A DNA stretch of 64,000 nucleotides from contig JADHMP010000004.1 of the NCBI GenBank assembly GCA_016779985.1, positions 62,001 through 126,000 on the forward strand. Reading direction: 5' to 3'. Positions 1-8,067 of this stretch are shown piece after piece. The translations under genes were made by a program, and so were the position numbers. The notes under the pieces were generated by a model. The model made no database searches. It saw nothing but the letters and a program-made list of their open reading frames with translations, and was not told the origin of the DNA. This DNA comes from JADHMP01 sp016779985. GTDB taxonomy: Bacteria > Bacteroidota > Bacteroidia > Flavobacteriales > Flavobacteriaceae. Numbering within the stretch: the stretch's first letter is position 1; every line of letters starts with the position of its first letter.

Positions 1-15
1 TAAAAAACCTAAAAA

Positions 16-50
16 TTGATAGTGAATCTATCCCTATCCTACTATATTTG
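16..50 (+). promoter_or_regulatory. Promoter of atpDC
   Basis: A perfect Bacteroidetes -7 box TATATTTG lies at 43-50, with a TTG at 16-18 as possible -33 element (spacer 24). Transcription would start near 57, which puts the ATG at 53 at or before the start site and favours the ATG at 77 for atpD. Confidence 0.6.
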
Positions 51-76
51 CAATGCAAAAAATAAATCCAAAAAAG

Positions 77-1588
77 ATGGCGCAATCGCAAGGCATTGTA
101 TCCCAAATCATCGGTCCTGTTGTAGATGTTGAATTTGCGGGAGAAAACAATGAACTACCCAATATTTATGATTCTTTAGAAATTAAAAGAGAAGACGGTT
201 CAATTCTTGTTTTAGAGGTTCAATCACACATTGGAGAAGATACCGTGAGAACAGTTTCTATGGACTCGACAGACGGTCTTAGCCGCGGCGCAATTGCCGT
301 AGCTTCAGGCAGCCCGATTCAAATGCCTATTGGGGAGTCCGTTTATGGACGTTTATTCAATGTGATTGGTGATGCCATTGATGGAATGGAAAATTTACCC
401 AAGGCAGGGGAAAATGGTTTGCCTATTCATAGGGAACCACCGGCCTTTGAAGATCTTTCTACTTCTACTGAAGTTTTGTTTACTGGTATTAAAGTAATTG
501 ATTTAATTGAGCCCTATGCTAAAGGTGGAAAAATTGGATTGTTTGGTGGTGCAGGTGTAGGCAAAACAGTGCTTATTCAAGAACTAATTAATAACATTGC
601 AAAGGGCCATGGTGGACTTTCAGTGTTTGCTGGAGTTGGAGAAAGAACCCGTGAGGGGAATGATTTATTGCGTGAAATGTTAGAATCAGGAATCATCAAA
701 TACGGAGATGATTTTATGCATTCTATGGAAGAAGGTGGATGGGACCTTAAGAAAGTGGATAAAGAAGCCCTCAAGGAATCAAAAGCAACCTTTGTATTTG
801 GTCAGATGAATGAACCTCCTGGAGCCCGAGCCCGAGTAGCCCTCTCTGGATTGACTGTTGCCGAATACTTTCGTGATGGAGCTGGAGATGGGCAAGGAAA
901 AGACGTTTTGTTTTTTGTAGATAATATCTTCAGGTTTACACAAGCAGGTTCTGAAGTATCGGCTCTATTAGGGCGGATGCCTTCCGCCGTTGGATATCAA
1001 CCTACACTAGCGACAGAAATGGGAGCCATGCAAGAGCGAATAACTTCTACAAAAAAAGGCTCTATCACATCAGTACAGGCCGTTTATGTGCCAGCAGATG
1101 ATTTAACGGACCCGGCACCAGCAACAACATTTGCACACTTAGATGCCACGACAGTATTATCTAGAAAAATTGCAGAACTGGGAATTTATCCGGCTGTAGA
1201 TCCTTTAGATTCTACATCTAGAATCCTCACTTCAGATATTTTAGGCGATGAACACTATGCTTGTGCCCAACGTGTGAAAGAATTATTGCAGCGTTATAAA
1301 GAGTTGCAGGATATTATTGCTATTTTGGGGATGGAAGAATTGTCTGAAGAAGATAAACTTGCAGTAGCTCGTGCTCGACGCGTGCAACGCTTCCTCTCAC
1401 AGCCCTTTCATGTAGCTGAACAGTTTACAGGAATTCCTGGAGTTTTAGTGGATATTAAAGAAACTATTAAAGGATTCAATATGATTATGGATGGGGAACT
1501 AGACCATCTACCAGAAGCCGCTTTCAATCTCAAAGGAACAATTGAAGAGGCCATTGAAGCTGGAGAAAAAATGCTTGCTGAAGTTTAA
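77..1588 (+). CDS. atpD: F1F0 ATP synthase subunit beta
   Basis: Catalytic beta subunit of F1 ATP synthase, making ATP at the inner membrane. The 503-residue product has the N-terminal barrel start GIVSQIIGPVVDVEF, the Walker A loop GGAGVGKT at about residues 157-164, the GERTREGNDL segment and the ELSEED motif near the C terminus. An extra acidic stretch at about 209-236 (HSMEEGGWDLKKVDKE), before FVFGQMNEPPGAR, is the insertion typical of Bacteroidetes. The ATG at 77 is preferred over an in-frame ATG at 53, which coincides with the predicted transcription start. atpC follows after 4 bp; the other ATP synthase genes are not adjacent upstream, the split arrangement common in this phylum. Confidence 0.97.
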   Translation: MAQSQGIVSQIIGPVVDVEFAGENNELPNIYDSLEIKREDGSILVLEVQSHIGEDTVRTVSMDSTDGLSRGAIAVASGSPIQMPIGESVYGRLFNVIGDAIDGMENLPKAGENGLPIHREPPAFEDLSTSTEVLFTGIKVIDLIEPYAKGGKIGLFGGAGVGKTVLIQELINNIAKGHGGLSVFAGVGERTREGNDLLREMLESGIIKYGDDFMHSMEEGGWDLKKVDKEALKESKATFVFGQMNEPPGARARVALSGLTVAEYFRDGAGDGQGKDVLFFVDNIFRFTQAGSEVSALLGRMPSAVGYQPTLATEMGAMQERITSTKKGSITSVQAVYVPADDLTDPAPATTFAHLDATTVLSRKIAELGIYPAVDPLDSTSRILTSDILGDEHYACAQRVKELLQRYKELQDIIAILGMEELSEEDKLAVARARRVQRFLSQPFHVAEQFTGIPGVLVDIKETIKGFNMIMDGELDHLPEAAFNLKGTIEEAIEAGEKMLAEV

Positions 1589-1592
1589 AACT

Positions 1593-1871
1593 ATGTATAT
1601 TGATATTGTTTCGCCCGAAACTACTTTATTTAGTGGAGAAATACAAAGTATAACCGTTCCTGGAACAAAAGGCTCTTTTCAAATCTTAAACCAGCACGCT
1701 CCAATCGTTTCGACTCTAACAAAAGGGAAAGTCAAAATTCAAGGTGAATTAAACCTCTCCGAAGAGGTGAGAGAAAAAATTGTTTTAGAAAATGAAGGGC
1801 ACTATTATTTCCCTATAAATTCAGGAGTTATTGAAATGAGAAATAATAAAATAGTTTTGTTAGCAGAATAA
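1593..1871 (+). CDS. atpC: F1F0 ATP synthase subunit epsilon
   Basis: Epsilon subunit of the F1 rotor stalk, 92 residues. The beta-sandwich signature is clear: MYIDIVSPETTLFSGEIQSI, then GSFQILNQHAPIVSTLTKG. The protein ends after the beta domain, so the C-terminal helical hairpin that inhibits the enzyme in E. coli is absent; this short form is usual in Bacteroidetes. The start is the ATG at 1593. An upstream in-frame ATG at 1542 lies inside atpD and gives a non-homologous lysine-rich lead-in. It is 4 bp behind atpD and surely cotranscribed. Confidence 0.95.
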   Translation: MYIDIVSPETTLFSGEIQSITVPGTKGSFQILNQHAPIVSTLTKGKVKIQGELNLSEEVREKIVLENEGHYYFPINSGVIEMRNNKIVLLAE

Positions 1872-1910
1872 GCTACTAAAGAAACGACTCCCTCAGGACC
1901 TCTTAAAATT

Positions 1911-3743
1911 ATGATTATGTTGCGTTTCATTGGGTCTACTTTTATTCTTTTTTGTAACACAATTATACTTTATGGTCAGGGTGATAGTCTCAGTGTTTCA
2001 CAACAATTAAAAGAAGTAGTTGTTTCAACCAATCGTATTGCTCTACCTTTCTCAAAGAATGAGCGCACTTTACAAATCATAACAGGAGAAACACTGCGCT
2101 CTAGTGGAGTACCCTCTGTTGCTGTTGCACTTCAACAAATTGCAGGAATTGATATTCGTCAAAGGGGGACAGCAGGCACCCAAGCTGATCTTTATATTAG
2201 GGGAGGTAGCTTTGATCAAACTTTGCTTCTTGTAGACGGGATAAAGCTAGATGAGGCTCAAACGGGACATCACACTCTCAATTTTTTGCCCCCTGTGGAA
2301 GTCATAGATCGAATGGAAATAATTAAAGGCCCAGCAGCTAGGGTATTTGGACAAAACGCTTTTACAGGTGCAATAAACATTATTACCAAAACAGATTATG
2401 AAACAGGAGGCAAATTGGGTATTCAATCAGGTGCCTTTGGACAATTGTTTTTAAATGGAAACTTTCAATATGCAGGAGAAAATGCTTCTTATTTAGTGCA
2501 CCTTGGAAATAATAAATCAGATGGGTATCGGTATAATACAGACTTCAAAAACCAGCAGTATTTGATTCGAGCCAACCTCTTAAAGAAATCACAATCCCCT
2601 CTTCAATTCATTGCCAGTTTCACCGATCGTAAATTCGGAGCTAATGGCTTTTATGCCTCACCCCAAGCCAAAGATCAATATGAAGAAACCGAGGCTCAGT
2701 GGGCAGCTGTTCAAACTCAATGGCAAAAAGGCAATTGGATTTTCAGACCACAATTATATTGGAGAGGGGGTGAAGATCATTATGTCTACATAAGAGAGAA
2801 TCCAGCTATTTATGAAAATTTACATAAAACACAAAAAGTAGGTGGCTCTGTCAATGCAACCTATCAATCAAAGTTGGGTACTACAGGGTTAGGAGTAGAT
2901 GTTTTTAGTAATACCATAAACAGTAATAATTTAGGCGATCGCAATAGGAGTGTATCGACCCTTTTTTTAGAACACCGGTTTTTGTTTTTGAAAAACCAAT
3001 TATCAATAACACCTGGTGTTGCTTTCAACAGCTATAGCGATTTTAGTAATTTCTCCTACCCTGGTTTAGATATAGGTTGGACTTTTTCGCCAAAGATTAT
3101 CCTATATGCTAACGCAGGTTATACTTATCGAATCCCCACCTATACTGATCTTTTCTACAGCGACTTTACTACTCAAGGGAATAACAATCTTAAACCAGAG
3201 AAAGCCCTTACAGGAGAAGTAGGCTTTCGATATGGCACAGATAAGGTCCAATACTATTTGGCCTATTTTAATCGCAAAGCGAGTGATTTAATTGATTATG
3301 TCAAATTTGACGAAGCATCAAAGTGGGAGGCTAACAATATCCAAGAGCTAACCACCAACGGAATAGAAGCTGAATTCCAATGGCAATTTATTCTTGAGGG
3401 GCAACCCCAAAAACTCATCATGGGCTATGCTTTTCTCAATGATAATTTAGCCGAGGGTATAGTGCCCTATTCGAGATACAGCATCAATTCGTTAAAACAT
3501 CACTTTACTGCCACCTACCAAGCCCAGTTTAGTGACCACTGGTATTTCTTTACAGCTATTAAATATGGTGAGAGACCCATCCAAGAAGGATACACCGTAA
3601 TTGATTTTAATCTGGTTTGGAAACAAAAAAAGTGGGAATTAAACCTTATGATTAATAACCTACTCGACACCCGCTACACAGAAACAAATTTAGTACCTAT
3701 GCCAGGGCTCAATGCGCTTGTGGGAATCCAATTTCGTTTTTAG
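1911..3743 (+). CDS. TonB-dependent outer membrane receptor (BtuB-like)
   Basis: Outer-membrane active-transport receptor of 610 residues with a signal peptide ending near YGQ. The plug domain runs about 30-150 (KEVVVSTNRIALPFSKNERT; IRGGSFDQTLLLVDGIKL; GAINIITKT) and the rest is a 22-strand-type barrel ending in a C-terminal phenylalanine (VGIQFRF). There is no N-terminal carboxypeptidase-like domain and no SusD neighbour, so it is not a SusC of a polysaccharide locus. Size and plug resemble cobalamin- or iron-type receptors, but no cobalamin riboswitch is seen in the 39-bp gap after atpC, so the substrate is unknown. It may start at 1911 or at the ATG 1917. Confidence 0.88.
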   Translation: MIMLRFIGSTFILFCNTIILYGQGDSLSVSQQLKEVVVSTNRIALPFSKNERTLQIITGETLRSSGVPSVAVALQQIAGIDIRQRGTAGTQADLYIRGGSFDQTLLLVDGIKLDEAQTGHHTLNFLPPVEVIDRMEIIKGPAARVFGQNAFTGAINIITKTDYETGGKLGIQSGAFGQLFLNGNFQYAGENASYLVHLGNNKSDGYRYNTDFKNQQYLIRANLLKKSQSPLQFIASFTDRKFGANGFYASPQAKDQYEETEAQWAAVQTQWQKGNWIFRPQLYWRGGEDHYVYIRENPAIYENLHKTQKVGGSVNATYQSKLGTTGLGVDVFSNTINSNNLGDRNRSVSTLFLEHRFLFLKNQLSITPGVAFNSYSDFSNFSYPGLDIGWTFSPKIILYANAGYTYRIPTYTDLFYSDFTTQGNNNLKPEKALTGEVGFRYGTDKVQYYLAYFNRKASDLIDYVKFDEASKWEANNIQELTTNGIEAEFQWQFILEGQPQKLIMGYAFLNDNLAEGIVPYSRYSINSLKHHFTATYQAQFSDHWYFFTAIKYGERPIQEGYTVIDFNLVWKQKKWELNLMINNLLDTRYTETNLVPMPGLNALVGIQFRF

Positions 3744-3745
3744 AA

Positions 3746-4207
3746 TCACGAATTTAGGGCGGTATAAATCCGGTCTTTTTCCCAACCTCGATAGAGCAGA
3801 TAATCCATTATTTTTCTTTTTTGGATTAATGGTGAATAATGCTTTACCATTTCTTTTCTTTTTTCAAAAAGGGACGAAAAAGTTTCCTCATAGTCGGCTT
3901 CATTTATTTCTAATAGGGCCTTGTTGCAATTATAGTCGCTTATATTTCTTTTTTTTAACTCCAATAAAATTCTATTCTTTCCCCATTTTTTTTGATTAAA
4001 TTTTCCGCGTGCAAAGCCACATGCAAAACGTGTTTCATTTAAAAAATCTTGTTCAATGAGATAACTCACAATAGCTTCTGAAGTAGATTTAGATATCCCT
4101 AGGCTGTAGAGTTTTGCCCAAACCTCTTGGTGGCATCGCTCTTGATAAATACAAAACCGCTCCAATTTTTTTCGTGCCTCTGTTGGCAAAAATTCTGGCT
4201 TTGGCAT
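3746..4207 (-). CDS. recX: Regulatory protein RecX
   Basis: 153 residues matching RecX, the small helical modulator that binds RecA filaments and inhibits recombination. Three-helix repeats are visible: the lead RKKLERFCIYQERCHQEVWA, then a middle block with LIEQDFLNETRFACGFARGKF and KWGKNRILLELKKRNI, and a C-terminal repeat with YLLYRGWEKDRIYTAL. Its stop lies 3 bp from the stop of the TonB receptor, so the two genes are convergent with no room for a terminator. recA is not in the window. Confidence 0.9.
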   Translation of the reverse strand: MPKPEFLPTEARKKLERFCIYQERCHQEVWAKLYSLGISKSTSEAIVSYLIEQDFLNETRFACGFARGKFNQKKWGKNRILLELKKRNISDYNCNKALLEINEADYEETFSSLFEKRKEMVKHYSPLIQKRKIMDYLLYRGWEKDRIYTALNS

Positions 4208-4282
4208 CGTTAAAATTAAATGTATTTTAAATATAAGGTATTGATAGAATATTTAGGAATGCAGTGATTTAAAAATTCATTC

Positions 4283-4312
4283 AAAAAAAAACCGCCCCTG
4301 GTTAGAGGCGGT
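4283..4312 (-). terminator. Rho-independent terminator of rng
   Basis: Read on the minus strand, a 9-bp stem (4291-4299 pairing with 4304-4312, one mismatch, 4-base loop) is followed by nine T residues (4283-4291 as A on the plus strand). It lies 12 bp past the rng stop codon. Confidence 0.85.
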
Positions 4313-4324
4313 AGTGTATTGATA

Positions 4325-5878
4325 TTAACTGCGGAGTAGTTTTCTTTTTTTATTGAGAAAATGAAACTCCAAATAACGGTAAGCGTGGCGTGGTATAATG
4401 CGGATCCACTTTTGATATTTAAAATACCATTGCGTACGAACGGATGGAAGTCCTTGCAATAGATAGGCGGCTACAAAGGGATGAACGTGTAAAAAATACG
4501 TTTCGCCTTTGTTGCGCTTATTCTTAGTAATCTTACTAAGCTCTGTGTTGATTTTGTCAATTAAAACGACTGGTGCTTCAACCTCACCTGATCCGTTAGG
4601 ATTGGGTTCTTTGGTTTTAATATTCATCTCGGGGCGCACCCTTTGTCTAGTAATTTGTATGAGTCCAAAACGGCTAGGAGGCAGAATTTTATGTTTTGTT
4701 CTGTCTTCCTGCATTTCCTTTTGAAGGTGTTCAAACAGTTTTTTTCGATTAGCATTCGTATTGAGATCGATAAAATCGACTACAATTATACCTCCCATAT
4801 CACGCAATCTTAATTGTCTAGCAATTTCGGAGGCGGCAATCATATTCACTTCCATTGCGGTGTCTTCTTGACTTTTTGATCGGTTAGAACGATTACCACT
4901 GTTTACATCTATCACATGTAATGCTTCTGTGTGTTCAATAACCAAGTAAGCTCCCTTTTGCATGGAAACTGTTTTTCCAAAAGCATTTTTAATTTGCTTG
5001 TCAACACCAAATTTTTCAAAAATAGGAATGTGGTTATTATAGATTTTTACAATCCCTTGTTTTTTTGGTGCAATGCTAGAAAGATAAGTTTTGATTTCTT
5101 GATGCATAATGCGATCATCAACATGAATTCCCGTAAAATGATCGTCAAAAATATCTCTTAAAATGGATGAAGAGCGATTGATTTCGCTCAACACTTTTGA
5201 GGGAAACGTCTCTATTGATTTTAATTTTAAAGACAATTCCTTCCAACGTTTTAACAATTGTTGCAAGTCAGCATCTAGAGCAGCCACTTTTTGATCTTTT
5301 GCTACTGTTCTAATGATGATACCAAATCCTTTTGGACGTATACTTTGGACTAACTTTTTTAATCTGTTCTTTTCGTTGCGATCTTCAATTTTCTGTGAAA
5401 TTGAAATTCTATCTGAAAAAGGCATGAGGACCATAAATCGACCAGCTAATGAAATCTCAGAGCTCAAACGAGGCCCCTTAGTTGAAATGGGCTCTTTGAC
5501 CACTTGAACTAGAAGGGTCTGTTTAGCATTCAGCACATCACTTACTAGACCGTCTTTCTCTATATCTTTTTCGTAACGAAAATTTCTTAAAAAATAATCT
5601 TTGCTTTTACCTGTACTTACCTGTTTAATGTATTTAAAAAGTGACGGAAACTTAGGCCCAAGGTCGTGATAGTGTAAAAAACCATCTTTTTCATGCCCCA
5701 CATTGACAAAGGCGGCATTGAGACCTTGAACAGGTTTTCGAATTTTAGCAACAAAAATGTCGCCTACCGAAAATTTGTTATCCTCAACTTCTTTATTTAG
5801 CTCAATTAATTTTCCATCCTTGAGCAGTGCAAAATCAACAACAGAGGAATTTGAACGTATAATTAATTCTTTATTCAC
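4325..5878 (-). CDS. rng: Ribonuclease G/E family endoribonuclease
   Basis: Single-strand-specific endoribonuclease for rRNA maturation and mRNA decay, 517 residues, about RNase G length with no RNase E scaffold tail. An S1 domain occupies about 35-130 (VGDIFVAKIRKPVQGLNAAFVN). The catalytic DNase-I-like region shows ALHVIDVNSGNR and GGIIVVDFIDL, whose aspartates bind magnesium, followed by a Zn-link-type region. The start is GTG. It is third in a minus-strand operon with HU and a 29-residue basic protein, behind a 134-bp leader that carries two hairpins, and ends at a clear terminator. Confidence 0.95.
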   Translation of the reverse strand: MNKELIIRSNSSVVDFALLKDGKLIELNKEVEDNKFSVGDIFVAKIRKPVQGLNAAFVNVGHEKDGFLHYHDLGPKFPSLFKYIKQVSTGKSKDYFLRNFRYEKDIEKDGLVSDVLNAKQTLLVQVVKEPISTKGPRLSSEISLAGRFMVLMPFSDRISISQKIEDRNEKNRLKKLVQSIRPKGFGIIIRTVAKDQKVAALDADLQQLLKRWKELSLKLKSIETFPSKVLSEINRSSSILRDIFDDHFTGIHVDDRIMHQEIKTYLSSIAPKKQGIVKIYNNHIPIFEKFGVDKQIKNAFGKTVSMQKGAYLVIEHTEALHVIDVNSGNRSNRSKSQEDTAMEVNMIAASEIARQLRLRDMGGIIVVDFIDLNTNANRKKLFEHLQKEMQEDRTKHKILPPSRFGLIQITRQRVRPEMNIKTKEPNPNGSGEVEAPVVLIDKINTELSKITKNKRNKGETYFLHVHPFVAAYLLQGLPSVRTQWYFKYQKWIRIIPRHAYRYLEFHFLNKKRKLLRS

Positions 5879-5895
5879 TCTGATAAAATTTTTGC

Positions 5896-5945
5896 CAAAG
5901 GCATAGCCTTTGACGGATTAAACATATTTTTCAGGATTTTCCTGA
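5896..5945 (-). promoter_or_regulatory. Two hairpins in the rng leader
   Basis: Two perfect short hairpins lie in the 134 bp between the basic-protein gene and rng. 5896-5912 has a 7-bp stem (CAAAGGC/GCCTTTG, 3-base loop) and ends 18 bp from the GTG start; 5931-5945 has a 6-bp stem (TCAGGA/TCCTGA). Neither is followed by a T run on the minus strand, so they are not terminators. A role as an RNase target is inference. Confidence 0.4.
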
Positions 5946-6012
5946 GGCTTCAATTTTATTTGAAACCATTTTCAATGAACTTTGGTAAATGTTTTAAGTG
6001 TCTTGCCAAACA

Positions 6013-6102
6013 CTATTTTTTCTTGTGGCGATTGGCTCGTCTACGTTTTTTTCGCTTATGAGTTGCTACCTTATGTCTTTTTCTTTTTTTACCACTTGGC
6101 AT
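6013..6102 (-). CDS. 29-residue highly basic protein, probably ribosomal
   Basis: A 30-codon ORF too short for most gene finders: MPSGKKRKRHKVATHKRKKR followed by RRANRHKKK. Nineteen of 29 residues are Lys, Arg or His, with no hydrophobic core, as in tiny ribosomal proteins that lie as extended strands on rRNA. It sits 32 bp after HU and 134 bp before rng on the same strand. From memory, a near-identical small ORF occupies this HU-to-rng slot in other Bacteroidetes, which supports a real gene. Ribosome association is inferred from composition and cannot be proven here. Confidence 0.75.
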   Translation of the reverse strand: MPSGKKRKRHKVATHKRKKRRRANRHKKK

Positions 6103-6134
6103 AGATAGAAAATTTAAGTATTAAATTATATTTT

Positions 6135-6425
6135 TTATGATACAGGAACTTTTGATTTTACTCCATGTAAAAACGTTTTTGCTGGTTTAAATGAAGGAAT
6201 GTTATGGGCAGGAATTTGAACAGCCACATTTTTTGAAATATTTCTTCCAGTTTTAGCAGCTCTTGTTTTAATAATAAAACTACCAAACCCCCTTAAGTAA
6301 ACATTTTCACCTTTTTCAAGTGCACCTTTGATTTCTCTCATGAATTTTTCAACTGTTGCTTGAGCATCTGTTTTGTCTATGCCCAAGTCATCTGAAATGT
6401 TTGAAACGATGTCTGCTTTGGTCAT
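6135..6425 (-). CDS. HU-family DNA-binding protein
   Basis: Histone-like nucleoid protein, 96 residues. It begins MTKADIVSNISDDLGIDKTDA and contains the HU/IHF core NVYLRGFGSFIIKTRAAKTGRN and the DNA-clasping arm ending IPSFKPAKTF. An in-frame ATG at 6473 would add 16 unrelated residues but lies upstream of the likely transcription start (-7 box at 6471-6478), so the ATG at 6425 is chosen. First gene of an operon with the 29-residue basic protein and rng. Confidence 0.93.
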   Translation of the reverse strand: MTKADIVSNISDDLGIDKTDAQATVEKFMREIKGALEKGENVYLRGFGSFIIKTRAAKTGRNISKNVAVQIPAHNIPSFKPAKTFLHGVKSKVPVS

Positions 6426-6470
6426 TTTTATATAAATTTTTGATATTTTATTTCCGTTTATAAAGGCTCG

Positions 6471-6478
6471 CAAATATA
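6471..6478 (-). promoter_or_regulatory. -7 box for the HU operon
   Basis: On the minus strand TATATTTG matches TAnnTTTG exactly and lies 46 bp upstream of the HU start codon. No clear -33 TTG is seen at the usual distance. Confidence 0.5.
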
Positions 6479-6523
6479 TAAATAAAATTATAAAACCCTC
6501 TGTTTAAAGTTTTTATATTATAC

Positions 6524-7582
6524 TTGACGCTTAAAAAAAGGAATCTTATTTTGTCTTGGACAACACTTTTATTAGAATGGTATTCCACCCACCAAAGAAA
6601 TTTTCCTTGGCGAGAAACAACGGACCCCTATAAGGTCTGGTTGTCAGAAATTATATTACAACAAACTAGAACACAACAGGGGTTACCATTCTATTTAAAG
6701 TTCATAGGTGCTTTTCCAACAATAAATAAACTTGCTCAAGCGCATGAAACAGAGGTTTTAAAACTATGGCAAGGTTTAGGGTATTATAGCCGAGCAAGAA
6801 ATTTGTTAACCACTGCTAAAACGATTGTTAATGAATATGCTGGGCAATTTCCATCTAATTTTGATGAATTGTTACAACTCAAGGGTGTGGGAGATTATAC
6901 GGCAAGTGCCATTGCTTCCATTTGTTTTGACCAACCACAAGCTGTTGTTGATGGCAATGTTTATCGTCTCTTATCAAGATGTTTTGGCATCGATGAACCA
7001 ATCAATACTTCAGTTTCATTTACACTTTTTAAAAGCAAAGCACAACAATTAATGGATCCTAAACAACCAGGTAATTTTAACCAAGCATTAATGGAGTTTG
7101 GGGCTCTCCAATGCATTCCTAAAAACCCAAACTGTTCTCAATGTGTTTTTCAATCTTCGTGCTATGCCTTTCAAAATGAAAAAGTTCACACCCTGCCAGT
7201 TAAATTAAAAAGGATTAAAATTCAAAAACGGTACTTCAATTACTTGGTTTTTTTAGATAAAACAAATCAGTTTATTTTAGAACAGCGTTTTTCAAAAGGA
7301 ATCTGGCAACAACTCTATCAATTTCCTCTTTGGGAGTCCAATAAGAATTTAAAAAAGCTACCAGCTGAAGCGAAGAAAAAGATAAATGATGCTTTCTCAT
7401 GGAAGAAATGGAACAAAACACCAATTCTTCATAAGCTGAGTCATCAAGAATTGCACCTTACTTTTTGGATTGCTAAAAGTGAAAAAAAACATAATCAGGG
7501 GGTTACCCATAATGATCTGCAAGACTATCCCGTTCCTGTTGCTCTTCAAAACTTTATCAATGAATTTTTCGAAAATTCCTAA
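6524..7582 (+). CDS. mutY: A/G-specific adenine glycosylase MutY
   Basis: Base-excision repair glycosylase removing adenine mispaired with 8-oxoguanine. The 352-residue product has the N-terminal WYSTHQRNFPWRETTDPYKVW block, the helix-hairpin-helix LKGVGDYTASAIAS with the catalytic aspartate in VVDGNVYR, and four cluster cysteines spaced C-x6-C-x2-C-x5-C (QCIPKNPNCSQCVFQSSC). A NUDIX-like recognition domain follows. No ATG is available: the start is TTG at 6524 or TTG at 6551, the latter aligning better with family N termini. It is divergent from HU and heads mutY-ssb-gldE-gldD. Confidence 0.93.
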   Translation: MTLKKRNLILSWTTLLLEWYSTHQRNFPWRETTDPYKVWLSEIILQQTRTQQGLPFYLKFIGAFPTINKLAQAHETEVLKLWQGLGYYSRARNLLTTAKTIVNEYAGQFPSNFDELLQLKGVGDYTASAIASICFDQPQAVVDGNVYRLLSRCFGIDEPINTSVSFTLFKSKAQQLMDPKQPGNFNQALMEFGALQCIPKNPNCSQCVFQSSCYAFQNEKVHTLPVKLKRIKIQKRYFNYLVFLDKTNQFILEQRFSKGIWQQLYQFPLWESNKNLKKLPAEAKKKINDAFSWKKWNKTPILHKLSHQELHLTFWIAKSEKKHNQGVTHNDLQDYPVPVALQNFINEFFENS

Positions 7583-7628
7583 CGATTTTTTAAATTTACT
7601 ACAGAGTTAATCCCAAAAATTTAGAATC

Positions 7629-8057
7629 ATGAGCGGTACACTAAACAAGGTTATGTTGATAGGTCATCTAGGTGACGACGTTAAAATGCATTATTTTGAC
7701 AATGGTGGAGCCTTAGGACGCTTCCCCCTTGCAACAAACGAAACCTACACCAATAAGTCAACTGGTGAGAAAGTGACAAACACAGACTGGCACAATATTG
7801 TTGTGCGAAACAAAGCAGCAGAAGTTTGCGAGAAGTATCTCAGCAAAGGAGATAAGGTATATATTGAAGGAAGAATCAAGACGCGCAAGTGGACAGGAGA
7901 AGATGGCAATGATCGTTATACAACCGAAATCAATGTTGATGATTTTACTTTTTTAAGTAATAAAGGAGGAGAAATTTCGGGAGAAAAAAGCTCTTCAAAT
8001 GAAACTTCACCTTCTGTAAGTCAAGAAGTACCACCTGATGATGATCTACCCTTTTAA
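7629..8057 (+). CDS. ssb: Single-stranded DNA-binding protein
   Basis: 142-residue SSB with the OB fold from residue 1 to about 110 (LNKVMLIGHLGDDVKM; TDWHNIVVRNKAAEVCEKYL; GDKVYIEGRIKTRKW) and a Ser-rich linker ending in the acidic tip DDDLPF that recruits replication and repair partners. It sits 46 bp after mutY and 10 bp before gldE; mutY-ssb-gldE-gldD is a familiar order in gliding flavobacteria. Confidence 0.96.
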   Translation: MSGTLNKVMLIGHLGDDVKMHYFDNGGALGRFPLATNETYTNKSTGEKVTNTDWHNIVVRNKAAEVCEKYLSKGDKVYIEGRIKTRKWTGEDGNDRYTTEINVDDFTFLSNKGGEISGEKSSSNETSPSVSQEVPPDDDLPF

Positions 8058-8067
8058 TTTTTTTTGA

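Noticed and set aside
1911..3743. TonB receptor as SusC of a polysaccharide utilisation locus
   Set aside because: No SusD neighbour, no carboxypeptidase-like N-terminal domain, and the surrounding genes are housekeeping.
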